Of a stretch of DNA of 64,000 nucleotides, positions 55,009-63,394 are shown one piece after another. Numbering within the stretch: position 1 is the first letter of the stretch; each line of letters starts with the position of its first letter. Source of the DNA: an uncultured Christensenellaceae bacterium (GTDB lineage: Bacteria; Bacillota; Clostridia; Christensenellales; CAG-314); NCBI GenBank assembly GCA_910586625.1, contig CAJUIZ010000008.1:1-64000 (forward strand), in the 5' to 3' direction. Below the pieces are notes generated by a model. The model had not been told where the DNA came from and did no database searches. It saw only the letters and a program-made list of their open reading frames with translations. Position numbers and translations under genes: made by a program.

Positions 55009-55896
55009 TTAGCGACGCTTGGAATAACCCAGTTCGTTAAGCATCGACGGATTGTTTCGCCAATCTTCTTTTACTTTAACCCACAAAGTCAAATAAACCC
55101 TTGCGTCCAACAGTTTTTCAATACTTTCGCGCGAGTGAACGCCTATGCCCTTTATCATTGCGCCGCCCTTACCCAGAATTATAGGTTTGTGCGAAGCCTT
55201 TTCAACTATTATTGTGGCGTCTATATCCCACGCTCCGTCTTCGTACTGCATCTTGTTGAGAACAACTCCAACGCCGTGCGGAATTTCCTGTTCGCAGCAT
55301 AGCAGCACTTTTTCCCGAATTATTTCTCCCACCATATAACGTTGACTTTTGTCCGTTATATCGTCTTCTTCGAAATACATAGCGTTACCCGTAAGATACT
55401 TTTTCAGCCCTTGTTTTAGCTCGTCCACGCCCTTATTACGCTTTGCCGACACGCAGTAAACTTCGCTTATGCCTTCCATTCCGTTAAGTTTTGCAAGCTC
55501 AGGCATTAACTTATCGGGCTGAGTAATATCCGTTTTAGTAACCGCAACAACAATAGGAACATTACGCTTACGGTATTTGACAATTTGAGACAGTTCTTTG
55601 TCGTCTATTCCGTCGTGACCGTCTATTACAACCAATATACAGTCGACATCTTGAACGGCCGTATCTATGCTTTTAAGCATATAATCGCCCAACGCGTTCT
55701 TACTTGTAAGAAAGCCGGGCGTATCTATAAATATCATTTGACTGTCGTCGTCCGTCCATATGCCCATTATGCTGTCCCGAGTTGTTTGCGGCTTCGGAGA
55801 GATGATAGACACTTTTTGTTTAATCAATGCGTTTAGTAACGTAGACTTGCCGGCATTTGCAAAGCCCACTATCACAATAAATCCGGTTTTTCTCAT
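55009..55896 (-). CDS. era: GTPase Era
   Basis: G1 GFANAGKSTLLNAL, G3 DTPGF, G4 TKTD and a C-terminal KH domain (PIILGKGGAMIKGIG) in 295 residues. It binds 16S rRNA 3' end and helps 30S maturation. It follows ybeY by two bases, part of a conserved Clostridia gene run phoH-pgpH-ybeY-era-recO. Confidence 0.97.
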   Translation of the reverse strand: MRKTGFIVIVGFANAGKSTLLNALIKQKVSIISPKPQTTRDSIMGIWTDDDSQMIFIDTPGFLTSKNALGDYMLKSIDTAVQDVDCILVVIDGHDGIDDKELSQIVKYRKRNVPIVVAVTKTDITQPDKLMPELAKLNGMEGISEVYCVSAKRNKGVDELKQGLKKYLTGNAMYFEEDDITDKSQRYMVGEIIREKVLLCCEQEIPHGVGVVLNKMQYEDGAWDIDATIIVEKASHKPIILGKGGAMIKGIGVHSRESIEKLLDARVYLTLWVKVKEDWRNNPSMLNELGYSKRR

Positions 55897-55898
55897 AA

Positions 55899-56378
55899 TT
55901 ATCTTGTAATATGCATTTTAGCAAGAATTTCGTCTTGAAGCGCGAACATTTGTTTTTCGTCGGCTTCGTTCATATGGTCGTATCCTAACAAATGCAGCAT
56001 ACCGTGTAAAGCAAGAAAGCACAGCTCTCTTTTTAATGAATGTCCGTAGCTGTATGCCTGTTCCTTAGCGACGTCTAAGCAAATAATCACGTCACCGATA
56101 TTGAGCTTGCCGGTTTCGGGGTTGATACTGTCCAAAGCAAAAGCAGAAAAATTCAACGTCTTTCTTTCGGGATTATCCACCGTAGGAAATGATAAAACGT
56201 CCGTTACAGCGTCAACGTTGCGGATGTCTCTGTTTAACTCGCGTATTTCTTCGCGGGATACGAAGCTGACTGACATTTCGATGTCGTTATGCGGTTGACC
56301 GAGATACTTCAACGCGCCTGTAAGCAACCGTTTTATTGTAAACTTAATACATCCGGTATCCGTAAAATATATCGTCAT
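55899..56378 (-). CDS. ybeY: Endoribonuclease YbeY
   Basis: The zinc motif LHGMLHLLGYDH (HxxxHxxxxxH) near the C-terminus and VTDVLSFPT are signatures of YbeY, a 159-residue protein here. It acts in 16S rRNA 3' maturation and ribosome quality control. GGAAG precedes the ATG; the preceding gene ends at the base before it. Confidence 0.95.
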   Translation of the reverse strand: MTIYFTDTGCIKFTIKRLLTGALKYLGQPHNDIEMSVSFVSREEIRELNRDIRNVDAVTDVLSFPTVDNPERKTLNFSAFALDSINPETGKLNIGDVIICLDVAKEQAYSYGHSLKRELCFLALHGMLHLLGYDHMNEADEKQMFALQDEILAKMHITR

Positions 56379-57806
56379 TTATCTTCCGCCCCCAACTTTG
56401 ACGTCGGTATAACTTATGCGCTTGTGACGTATTCCCAAAAACGTAGATACGACGGTATCCTTTATTATTTCTATTTCTTTCATTGTAATGTCGCATTCGA
56501 CGAATTGTCCGAAAGACATTCTTTCGTTGATAATGTCGCTAACTATCTTTTCCGCGCTGTTTCTGTCTCCGCTTGCGCGCAGAGCCGCTTCGGAAGCGTC
56601 GCATATCATAAGAATTGCTGATATTTTTGTGGTAGGCTTGGGTCCGTCGTAGCAATAGCCGTCGTACGGCAAAAAGCCGTCGGTGTACTTTTGCGCTTTA
56701 AGAAAGAAATACTTTATTGGCATTGTGCCGTGATGCTCGCAGATAGCCAACTGAACTTCCTTTGGCAGACCGTATTCCTTAGCTATAGCCAACCCGTTAA
56801 GCGTGTGATATTTTATCATATTAACGCTGGCTTCGGGAGTCATATTATCGTGCGGATTAAATCCGTCAAACTGATTTTCAACGAAATAAGACGGGTTTTT
56901 TATTTTACCTATATCGTGATAATATGCGGCGGCTTTTGCTATTTGCGCGCTTTGCCCGATAGCTACCGCACACGCTTCGACGTAGGTTGCAACCGTGAGA
57001 CAATGATTGTACGTTCCGGGAGCCTTTTCAAACAGCTTACGCATAAGCTCGTTGTCGGAAGTTGCAATCTCGGAAAAACGGAAAATGGACGACACGTTGA
57101 ATATCTTTTCAAATAACGGAACGGTAACAAACATTATCATAACGCTTATCATTCCGCTTCCGAGCGAGCAAACCGCAATTATCCAATACTCTTCCCACTT
57201 CCAAATAGATTCGAATATTAGGTAACTGATAGTGCCGCAAATTACGGAAATGAGCCCTAACACCACGCCCGCCAAAACATAGCGAGATCTTCTATACTGC
57301 TTACCCAACAAAAACGATACGAATACCGCTTCCGTAACGCCGCTGAAAAGTAAATAGAAAATATTGTCCACACGTTCGTTGGCGTCTTTTTTCCATATTA
57401 TAGCCTGCATAAAGCATAGCATAATAATTATGAAATTTGCGAAAAATCCGCATTTGCCTGAAACGATAATGGACAATACCAAAGAACAAATTGCAAAAGG
57501 TACTAAATAAATTGCGTATTCCCACAATTGCGATAGTTGAATAATGCAGTAGGAAACAATCATCGTGCTGAACATAGCCCACGTTTCCCGTGCGTTTTCC
57601 ATTACTTCGCGGTCGGCGAAGTAGACGTACAAACCCATAGATACCAAAAGCATCGCAGTAGTAATAAGCTGAACTGTAACGTTAATTTCGTTTATGCTCT
57701 TGATATTGGGTAAAACCGTCAAAGCGGAAAACAAAATAAACGCTATCACATAACTAGCGACTACCTGTTTCCACTTGATATTGTTTCGTTTGAGTTTCTT
57801 TGCCAT
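56379..57806 (-). CDS. PgpH-like seven-helix HD phosphodiesterase, lacking outer domain
   Basis: Seven membrane segments (about residues 12-245) are followed by a cytoplasmic HD domain with NHCLTVATYVEACA, YYHDIGKIKNPSYF and AICEHHGTMPIKYF. PgpH enzymes hydrolyse c-di-AMP. The usual N-terminal extracellular 7TMR-HDED domain of about 250 residues is absent, so this is a 475-residue short form. The stop overlaps ybeY translation start region; phoH overlaps at the other end by one base. Confidence 0.87.
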   Translation of the reverse strand: MAKKLKRNNIKWKQVVASYVIAFILFSALTVLPNIKSINEINVTVQLITTAMLLVSMGLYVYFADREVMENARETWAMFSTMIVSYCIIQLSQLWEYAIYLVPFAICSLVLSIIVSGKCGFFANFIIIMLCFMQAIIWKKDANERVDNIFYLLFSGVTEAVFVSFLLGKQYRRSRYVLAGVVLGLISVICGTISYLIFESIWKWEEYWIIAVCSLGSGMISVMIMFVTVPLFEKIFNVSSIFRFSEIATSDNELMRKLFEKAPGTYNHCLTVATYVEACAVAIGQSAQIAKAAAYYHDIGKIKNPSYFVENQFDGFNPHDNMTPEASVNMIKYHTLNGLAIAKEYGLPKEVQLAICEHHGTMPIKYFFLKAQKYTDGFLPYDGYCYDGPKPTTKISAILMICDASEAALRASGDRNSAEKIVSDIINERMSFGQFVECDITMKEIEIIKDTVVSTFLGIRHKRISYTDVKVGGGR

Positions 57807-58756
57807 TATTTATCCTCTGTTTCGTACGCTTTGACGATTTTCTGCACTAACGGATGCCGTACTACGTCCCGTTCGCTCAGTTTTATTATGCCTATATCGT
57901 CGATATCCTTGAGTATTCTTATAGCGTGTTTCAGTCCCGAAGTCAAGCCTTTCGGCAGGTCGACCTGCGTTAGGTCTCCCGTTATTACCATTTTACTGTT
58001 TTCTCCGAGTCTTGTCAAAAACATTTTTATCTGTTCTTTGGTGGTATTCTGCGCTTCGTCCAATATGACGTAAGCATTGGACAGCGTTCTTCCGCGCATA
58101 TACGCTAACGGGGCTATCTCGATAGTTCCGCGTTCCAGCATTTTAGAAAACGTTTCGTTACCGAACATTTCCTGCAAAGCGTCATACAGCGGTCGCAAAT
58201 ACGGATTGACTTTTTCCTGCAAATCACCGGGGAGAAAACCCAACTTTTCGCCAGCTTCCACAGCAGGACGCGTAAGTATAATTTTGTCAACTTTTTTCGC
58301 CTTGAATTCGTTAACGGCTATGGCGACGGCAAGATAAGTTTTACCTGTACCTGCAGGACCGACGCCGAAGGTTACCGTTTTCTTTTTCATTAAATCGACA
58401 TATTTCTTTTGACCGACCGTTTTGCACTTGATAGGTTTGCCGCGATTGGTTATCGCCACCATTTCGCCCAACAACTCGTCCACTTCGTCAAGTTTATCGT
58501 CGCGAACGCAATCAAGCAAATAGTTGACTCTACCAATATCAACGCTGTCGCCGTTGTAAATAAAACTTTTAAGTTTGTCTATAACGGCCATAGCTTTGTC
58601 GACGTTATGTTCTTCGCCGTATACGCTGCATTGCCCGTCCTGCAAAACGAACCGCACGTCCAAAGCCGCGCTTATCGCCTTTGTATTCTCGTCGAATGGT
58701 CCGAATAATTTAATCAATTCGTCCATAGACGACGTTTCGATAATTTTAGAAACCAA
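57806..58756 (-). CDS. phoH: PhoH family ATPase
   Basis: The N-terminal KH-like part is followed by a P-loop domain: FGVGPAGTGKTYLAVAIAV, Walker B YVILDEAQN, TRLGENSKMVITGDLTQVDLP. PhoH-like proteins (YqfG neighbours) are tied to RNA metabolism. The start is a TTG five bases after GGAGG, which is better supported than the ATG ten codons later. Size of 316 residues is normal. Confidence 0.93.
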   Translation of the reverse strand: MVSKIIETSSMDELIKLFGPFDENTKAISAALDVRFVLQDGQCSVYGEEHNVDKAMAVIDKLKSFIYNGDSVDIGRVNYLLDCVRDDKLDEVDELLGEMVAITNRGKPIKCKTVGQKKYVDLMKKKTVTFGVGPAGTGKTYLAVAIAVNEFKAKKVDKIILTRPAVEAGEKLGFLPGDLQEKVNPYLRPLYDALQEMFGNETFSKMLERGTIEIAPLAYMRGRTLSNAYVILDEAQNTTKEQIKMFLTRLGENSKMVITGDLTQVDLPKGLTSGLKHAIRILKDIDDIGIIKLSERDVVRHPLVQKIVKAYETEDK

Positions 58757-58768
58757 CTAAACCTCCGA

Positions 58769-59851
58769 TTACCGTAATTCTATTTTTCCAATCAATCTCG
58801 CTTCCGCTCCGCTTGCGTTAACGTCGTATATTACTTCGTCAATTGCAAAGTCGCAATTACCTTTGGCTACTTCGTACGCCTGCGCTTTCAATTCTTCCGC
58901 GCATTCGTCAACAGTAGCGGAAACGGTAACGCGCTCCGTTTCGCAATATACGGTTGTTACAATCTGCAAATTCAACGGATGCAAATAAGCTACGCTTTTG
59001 TCCGTCGTATAACGCTCGAACGGACAATTACGAGAGTATTCCTTACCGAACAAAACCACTCCGGTAGTTTTGAATAAGTTACCCGTAGGCTGCTCGACGG
59101 TTCGCACGCCCGTGTATTCGGCGAAACCGACGGCGGTAAGCTGAATTGTCACGCGCCCGAGAGCGTAAACGTCTCGGCTGGTTCCGTCGTTGAAAATTCT
59201 TTGTCCCGCTATAAGCACGTCGCCGGCCCTTACCGTGTCGCCAGCCTTCACAAGCGGGGTTCCCTGCTCGCACATGACGCTTGCCACCACTCCGTCCCGT
59301 GTAGCCACAATATCGCGCCGCTTAGTCATATCGACAGGCGCGTCTATTTCCTTGCGCTTGACGGCATTGACGTAAACTACACTGCCCTTGCGCGATACTA
59401 CCGCGTACATAGCGTCCAATTCGTTGGCTACGGCATTTTCAACCCTGTCCACATTCCAATCGTACAAACGTCCGCCGACGCGAACGCCCGCGTTGGACAG
59501 CGCCTGCAAAACCTCGTTATTGTCATAGTCGCCCGCGACTTCGATACGAAAGCAGAATTGAGATAAAACCGCAGTCATAGCCACGCACAGCAAAATTATT
59601 ACGGGCAGAACAAAACGCGCTCGAATAAATCGCCTGACAGCGGAAACGCCCTTATAGCGTATTCCGACTATATTATAGCACTTTTCTTCCAACAACGCAA
59701 TAACTTCGCGCAAACGAGTTTGCGGAACTTCTATTTCACAAAGCTTTCCGCGCTTTATAACGTTAAGCACAGTTATATCGCGCTTGCAAAGAGTATTGAA
59801 CAAACGGTTTAAGTTTAACCCTTCAAAGGATATAACGCAGCTACTTTTCAT
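58769..59851 (-). CDS. yqfD: Sporulation protein YqfD
   Basis: A 360-residue protein with an N-terminal cytoplasmic domain, one membrane segment (about residues 92-115) and an outer domain with GGRLYDWNVDRVENAV and VYALGRVTIQLTAVGFAEY. This is the YqfD family, expressed in the mother cell during sporulation and found next to yqfC. Together with phoH below it follows the Bacillus yqfC-yqfD-phoH order. It overlaps yqfC by 11 bases. Confidence 0.88.
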   Translation of the reverse strand: MKSSCVISFEGLNLNRLFNTLCKRDITVLNVIKRGKLCEIEVPQTRLREVIALLEEKCYNIVGIRYKGVSAVRRFIRARFVLPVIILLCVAMTAVLSQFCFRIEVAGDYDNNEVLQALSNAGVRVGGRLYDWNVDRVENAVANELDAMYAVVSRKGSVVYVNAVKRKEIDAPVDMTKRRDIVATRDGVVASVMCEQGTPLVKAGDTVRAGDVLIAGQRIFNDGTSRDVYALGRVTIQLTAVGFAEYTGVRTVEQPTGNLFKTTGVVLFGKEYSRNCPFERYTTDKSVAYLHPLNLQIVTTVYCETERVTVSATVDECAEELKAQAYEVAKGNCDFAIDEVIYDVNASGAEARLIGKIELR

Positions 59852-60119
59852 CGTTTAATACCCCTACTTGACGGATATTTCCGGTTACAACGGCAAAACG
59901 CTTTTCCAAACACCTGATACGCAAATTCGTACCTTCTACATTCAACACCGTTTTGGAAACGGCAAAAGAGACTACTTCATCCGAGTAGCCTACTATGCCC
60001 TTGTGCCCTTCGATAACAACAGTGCTATTGCCGAATACGGAATATTTGTAGCTTCCGATTAAAGTAGCTAATTCCAGCCCGCATATCTCGGATATGCTTT
60101 CGTTAAAAGAATCGTTCAT
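59841..60119 (-). CDS. yqfC: Sporulation protein YqfC (YabP/YqfC family)
   Basis: A 92-residue beta-rich protein with NSTVVIEGHKGIVGYSDEVVSF and NLRIRCLEKRFAVVTG, the YabP/YqfC fold. In Bacillus yqfC is sigma-E dependent and precedes yqfD, as here. The overlap with yqfD suggests coupled translation. Confidence 0.85.
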   Translation of the reverse strand: MNDSFNESISEICGLELATLIGSYKYSVFGNSTVVIEGHKGIVGYSDEVVSFAVSKTVLNVEGTNLRIRCLEKRFAVVTGNIRQVGVLNDEK

Positions 60120-60166
60120 ACCTTTAATATATGACGGGTATCGTCAATTCTTTCAACTAAAATCAA

Positions 60167-60424
60167 TTACACCAAGTTATCCAAAACCTTAGCGATTTCA
60201 TCCAATTTTTCCTGACGCTCGTCTCCCGTAGCGTTTAGCACGCAATGGTTTATATGCGCGTTAAGCACTTCGCGGTTTACCTTGGACAAGATAGCTTGAC
60301 AAGCCATAATCTGATTAGACACTTCTATGCAATAGCGGTCTTCTTCGATCATCTTAAGTATACCGTCTATCTGCCCGCGAGCCGTTTTAAGCAGTCTGTT
60401 TACTTTTGTTGTATCTCCCGTCAT
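60167..60424 (-). CDS. csoR: Copper-sensing repressor CsoR
   Basis: An 85-residue four-helix protein of the DUF156 family with the Cu(I) ligands Cys in RYCIEV and His-x3-Cys in HINHCV. Apo-CsoR binds G/C-rich operators and releases on Cu(I). Its start overlaps the copA stop by four bases, so pump and repressor are one unit and autoregulated. Confidence 0.92.
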   Translation of the reverse strand: MTGDTTKVNRLLKTARGQIDGILKMIEEDRYCIEVSNQIMACQAILSKVNREVLNAHINHCVLNATGDERQEKLDEIAKVLDNLV

Positions 60425-60636
60425 AAAGTTACAATCTCCTTTACAGTGTAATCTTGTTCTTCCACAGCCTTTCTGAGCGTTTCGGATTGAACGCTTCCGT
60501 CCGCGGTAACTACGGCGTTATTATCCGCAAGACTTACGGTAACGTCCGTTACTCCCGAAACTCTCGTAAGGGCGCTTGTTACGTGCGCCACGCAACGTTG
60601 ACACATCATACCTTCGATTTGCAATTGATACTTCAT
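60421..60636 (-). other. Possible internal gene: CopZ-like chaperone inside copA
   Basis: The last 71 residues of CopA form a complete CopZ-like HMA domain that begins with its own ATG, preceded by AAAAGGAG at an ideal distance of six to seven bases, in the same frame. Internal initiation would yield a free copper chaperone in addition to the fused pump. The alternative is that the Shine-Dalgarno is a relic of a former separate copZ gene. Confidence 0.6.
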
Positions 60637-63003
60637 CGCACTCTCCTTTTTGTTCTTTATATTTTCCGAATTAAGTTCTAAATTGCGTTCGCATTGTCCG
60701 AGCGGGCATTCGCGTATTTCGTTGGAAGCTCCGCTGCCTTTTACAACGCCGCGAACTCCGCGCGGACGGAAAAGCTTCAAACGCAACGCATTGGTCACGA
60801 CGAACAGACTTGACAGACTCATAGCAAGAGCGCCTATCATAGGGCTTAGTCTCAATCCCAACGGCGTAGCGTACAATACTCCCGCAGCAAGCGGAATGCC
60901 CAGAGCATTGTAGAAAAACGCCCAAAACAGATTCTGCTTGATATTACGTTTGGTTTTACGGCTGAGTTCTATCGCGTACGGTACGTCGCGAACGTCGTTT
61001 TTCATAAGCAACACGTCCGCAGTATCCAACGCTATATCCGAACCGCTTGCGACAGCAAAGCCCACGTCCGCACGTACAAGCGCGGGCGCGTCGTTTATAC
61101 CGTCGCCCACCATCGCAGTTGCTCCGTCATTCATCAATTCGGCAACTTTCCTTTCCTTGTCGGCAGGCAGCACTTCGGCATAGAATTCGTCTATGCCTAC
61201 TTCGTCGCATACCGCCCGAGCGGCTAACGCGTTATCGCCGGTAAGCATAACGGGACGAATACTGAGCTTTTTGAGACTTGCAACCGCTTGCTTGGACGTA
61301 GGCTTCACGTCGTCGCCTACGCCTATAATACCGACGAATTTACCGTCTTGCGCGACTACCAAACAGGTCAAAGCTCTGCGCGAATATTCGTCCAAATACG
61401 CTTGGTAGTCCGCTACGTTTACGTTCTGCTCGTCCATTAGCCTTTTGTTGCCTATGGCATATTTTTTACCGTTTACCTTTGCTATGACACCGCGTCCCGC
61501 TAACGTTTCAAACTCGGACGGAACTGTCAAGCTAACTCCCGCTTGCTCCGCCTTGTCTACCACGGCCCGTCCGAGCGGATGCTCGCTTTGCTTCTCTATT
61601 CCGCCCACAACGGACAAAAATTCGGACTCGTCCAGGTAAGAACGGAATTGTTTTACAAACGGTTTACCGAGAGTTACCGTTCCCGTTTTGTCCAATACTA
61701 CAGTCTTTATATCGGCAAGCTTTTCTAACGTTTCGCCGTCTTTAATCAAAATTCCGTTTTCCGCGCTTTTGCCCGTGGAAACCATAATCGCAACCGGCGT
61801 GGCCAGTCCAAGCGCGCACGGACAGGATACGACAAGCACAGATATAGCAAAATCCAACGCCTGCGATACGGGCTGTCCGACTGCGAGCCATACGATAAAC
61901 GTAACCAAAGCAATCGACATAACTATCGGTACGAATACCGCCGAAATCTTATCCGCCAAGCGCTGTATAGGCGCTTTGGACGTCCCGGCTTCTTCTACAA
62001 GAGCGATTATTTTGTTCAAAACGCTGTCCTGTCCCACCGAAGAAACTTGCACCTTAACATACCCGCTCACATTTACTGTTCCGCCTATTACGAAATCGCC
62101 CGATTGACGCTCGCGCGGAAGACTTTCGCCGCTGACGCTGCTTTCGTCGGCGAAACAGCTGCCTTCCGCAACCGTACCGTCGGCGGGAAACGCCATTCCC
62201 GCCTTGACTATCACAACGTCGCCTGCTTTAACAGTCGACGAGTCAACTTCCGTTTCTACCCCGTCGCGTAAAAGAATAGCCGATTGCGGAGCTAACTTTC
62301 TAAGCTTATTTAGGGCGTTTCCAGTGCGGATTTTGGAACGCCCTTCCAAATACTTGCCCAAGTCCACAAGCGCGAGTATCATCGCCGACGACTCAAAGTA
62401 CAATAAATGATGATAATGCGCGACGGTGTCGAGATCTCCCTTACCCAAAGCGTAACTCATAAAAAATATTACTATCACACCGTACAGTCCGCCTGCAAAC
62501 GAGCCTACGGCAATAAGGCTGTCCATATTGGGCGCGCCCTTAAACAACCGCTTGAAGCCGTTTATAAAATAATGACGGTTTAAGTACCATACGGGCAAGC
62601 ACAGCAACAGCTGAACCAAAGCAAACGATACGGCGTTTGCCGTACCCGAAAGAAAGGACGGCAAGGGCAGCTTAATCATATGCCCCATAGCCACGTACAT
62701 CAATACAACGCAAATGACGACAGAAGCTATAAGCCTCGGTAAAGTAACTCCAACCGCTACTTTTTTTACCGTCACGGACGGCTGTTTTACGTTATCGCTT
62801 ACCGCAGCGGAATAACCTGCGCTTTCCACGGCTTTGATTATCAATCCGTCGTTCGTCTTATTGTCGTCGTAAGTAACAATCATACTGTTGGCAATCAGGT
62901 TTACGGCGACTTTCTTTACGCCGTCAACCTTTCCGACTGCTTTTTCAACATGCGCGGAACAAGCCGAACACGTCATACCCATTACGTCGAATTTTTTCTT
63001 CAA
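60421..63003 (-). CDS. copA: Copper-exporting P1B-type ATPase CopA with HMA domains at both ends
   Basis: The 860-residue pump starts with an HMA domain (VMGMTCSACSAHVEKAV), then membrane helices with VSCPCALGLATP, SGESLPRE, VLDKTGTVTLG and GDGINDAPAL. An extra HMA domain (GMMCQRCVAHV) is fused at the C-terminus after a polar linker of about 40 residues. The start is a TTG eight bases after AGGAG; the frame is open to an ATG 16 codons earlier that has no ribosome-binding site. It exports Cu(I) and is the first gene of the csoR operon. Confidence 0.94.
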   Translation of the reverse strand: MKKKFDVMGMTCSACSAHVEKAVGKVDGVKKVAVNLIANSMIVTYDDNKTNDGLIIKAVESAGYSAAVSDNVKQPSVTVKKVAVGVTLPRLIASVVICVVLMYVAMGHMIKLPLPSFLSGTANAVSFALVQLLLCLPVWYLNRHYFINGFKRLFKGAPNMDSLIAVGSFAGGLYGVIVIFFMSYALGKGDLDTVAHYHHLLYFESSAMILALVDLGKYLEGRSKIRTGNALNKLRKLAPQSAILLRDGVETEVDSSTVKAGDVVIVKAGMAFPADGTVAEGSCFADESSVSGESLPRERQSGDFVIGGTVNVSGYVKVQVSSVGQDSVLNKIIALVEEAGTSKAPIQRLADKISAVFVPIVMSIALVTFIVWLAVGQPVSQALDFAISVLVVSCPCALGLATPVAIMVSTGKSAENGILIKDGETLEKLADIKTVVLDKTGTVTLGKPFVKQFRSYLDESEFLSVVGGIEKQSEHPLGRAVVDKAEQAGVSLTVPSEFETLAGRGVIAKVNGKKYAIGNKRLMDEQNVNVADYQAYLDEYSRRALTCLVVAQDGKFVGIIGVGDDVKPTSKQAVASLKKLSIRPVMLTGDNALAARAVCDEVGIDEFYAEVLPADKERKVAELMNDGATAMVGDGINDAPALVRADVGFAVASGSDIALDTADVLLMKNDVRDVPYAIELSRKTKRNIKQNLFWAFFYNALGIPLAAGVLYATPLGLRLSPMIGALAMSLSSLFVVTNALRLKLFRPRGVRGVVKGSGASNEIRECPLGQCERNLELNSENIKNKKESAMKYQLQIEGMMCQRCVAHVTSALTRVSGVTDVTVSLADNNAVVTADGSVQSETLRKAVEEQDYTVKEIVTL

Positions 63004-63072
63004 AATATTCTCCTGCTGAAAATTTACAAAAAACTGCGCGGAACATAACAACTATAAAATCAACGGTTGCTA

Positions 63073-63081
63073 CCCCCCCCC
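63073..63081 (-). promoter_or_regulatory. G9 tract in the copA promoter region, possible CsoR operator
   Basis: On the minus strand nine G followed by TA lie about 10 to 18 bases after the predicted start point of copA. With the ATACTC upstream it partly resembles the TAC-GGGGTA half-sites of CsoR operators. The long run could also slip. Confidence 0.5.
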
Positions 63082-63096
63082 ACCGAGTATATGTAT

Positions 63097-63125
63097 ATTA
63101 TACGCCTTATTGTCGGCAAATGCAA
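63097..63125 (-). promoter_or_regulatory. Promoter of copA-csoR
   Basis: TTGCAT, 17 bases and a perfect TATAAT on the minus strand. The untranslated leader would be about 87 bases and contains the G9 tract. The gap between this and the next gene, 63126-63342, is A+T-rich and shows no ORF I can support. Confidence 0.65.
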
Positions 63126-63342
63126 GCAAAATTATACAAATATTTTTTACGCTGACATAAATAGCTTTACAGCAATTAAAGTTCTTAACCGCCGTTATAA
63201 TCTCAATTATATTTACAAGCTTTATTGTGACGCACAGCCGATAGCTTCGGCAATTACATAGGCTAACGTACGTTTCCGCAAAGGATAATGATGTGTAACG
63301 TTTGCAACTGCTTTCCGCTTAATTGACGTTGTCGGTTTTTTA

Positions 63343-63371
63343 TTGCAGAATTCAACTTTTTATGTTACAAT
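63343..63371 (+). promoter_or_regulatory. Promoter of the phosphodiesterase gene
   Basis: TTGCAG, 17 bases and TACAAT on the plus strand, with the predicted transcript start directly at the AAGGAG ribosome-binding site. Confidence 0.6.
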
Positions 63372-63394
63372 AACGCTAAGGAGCGTGGAATTAT

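Noticed and set aside
63004..63051. ATG start of copA 16 codons upstream
   Set aside because: No Shine-Dalgarno, and the extra residues are unlike CopA; the TTG behind AGGAG begins right at the HMA domain.
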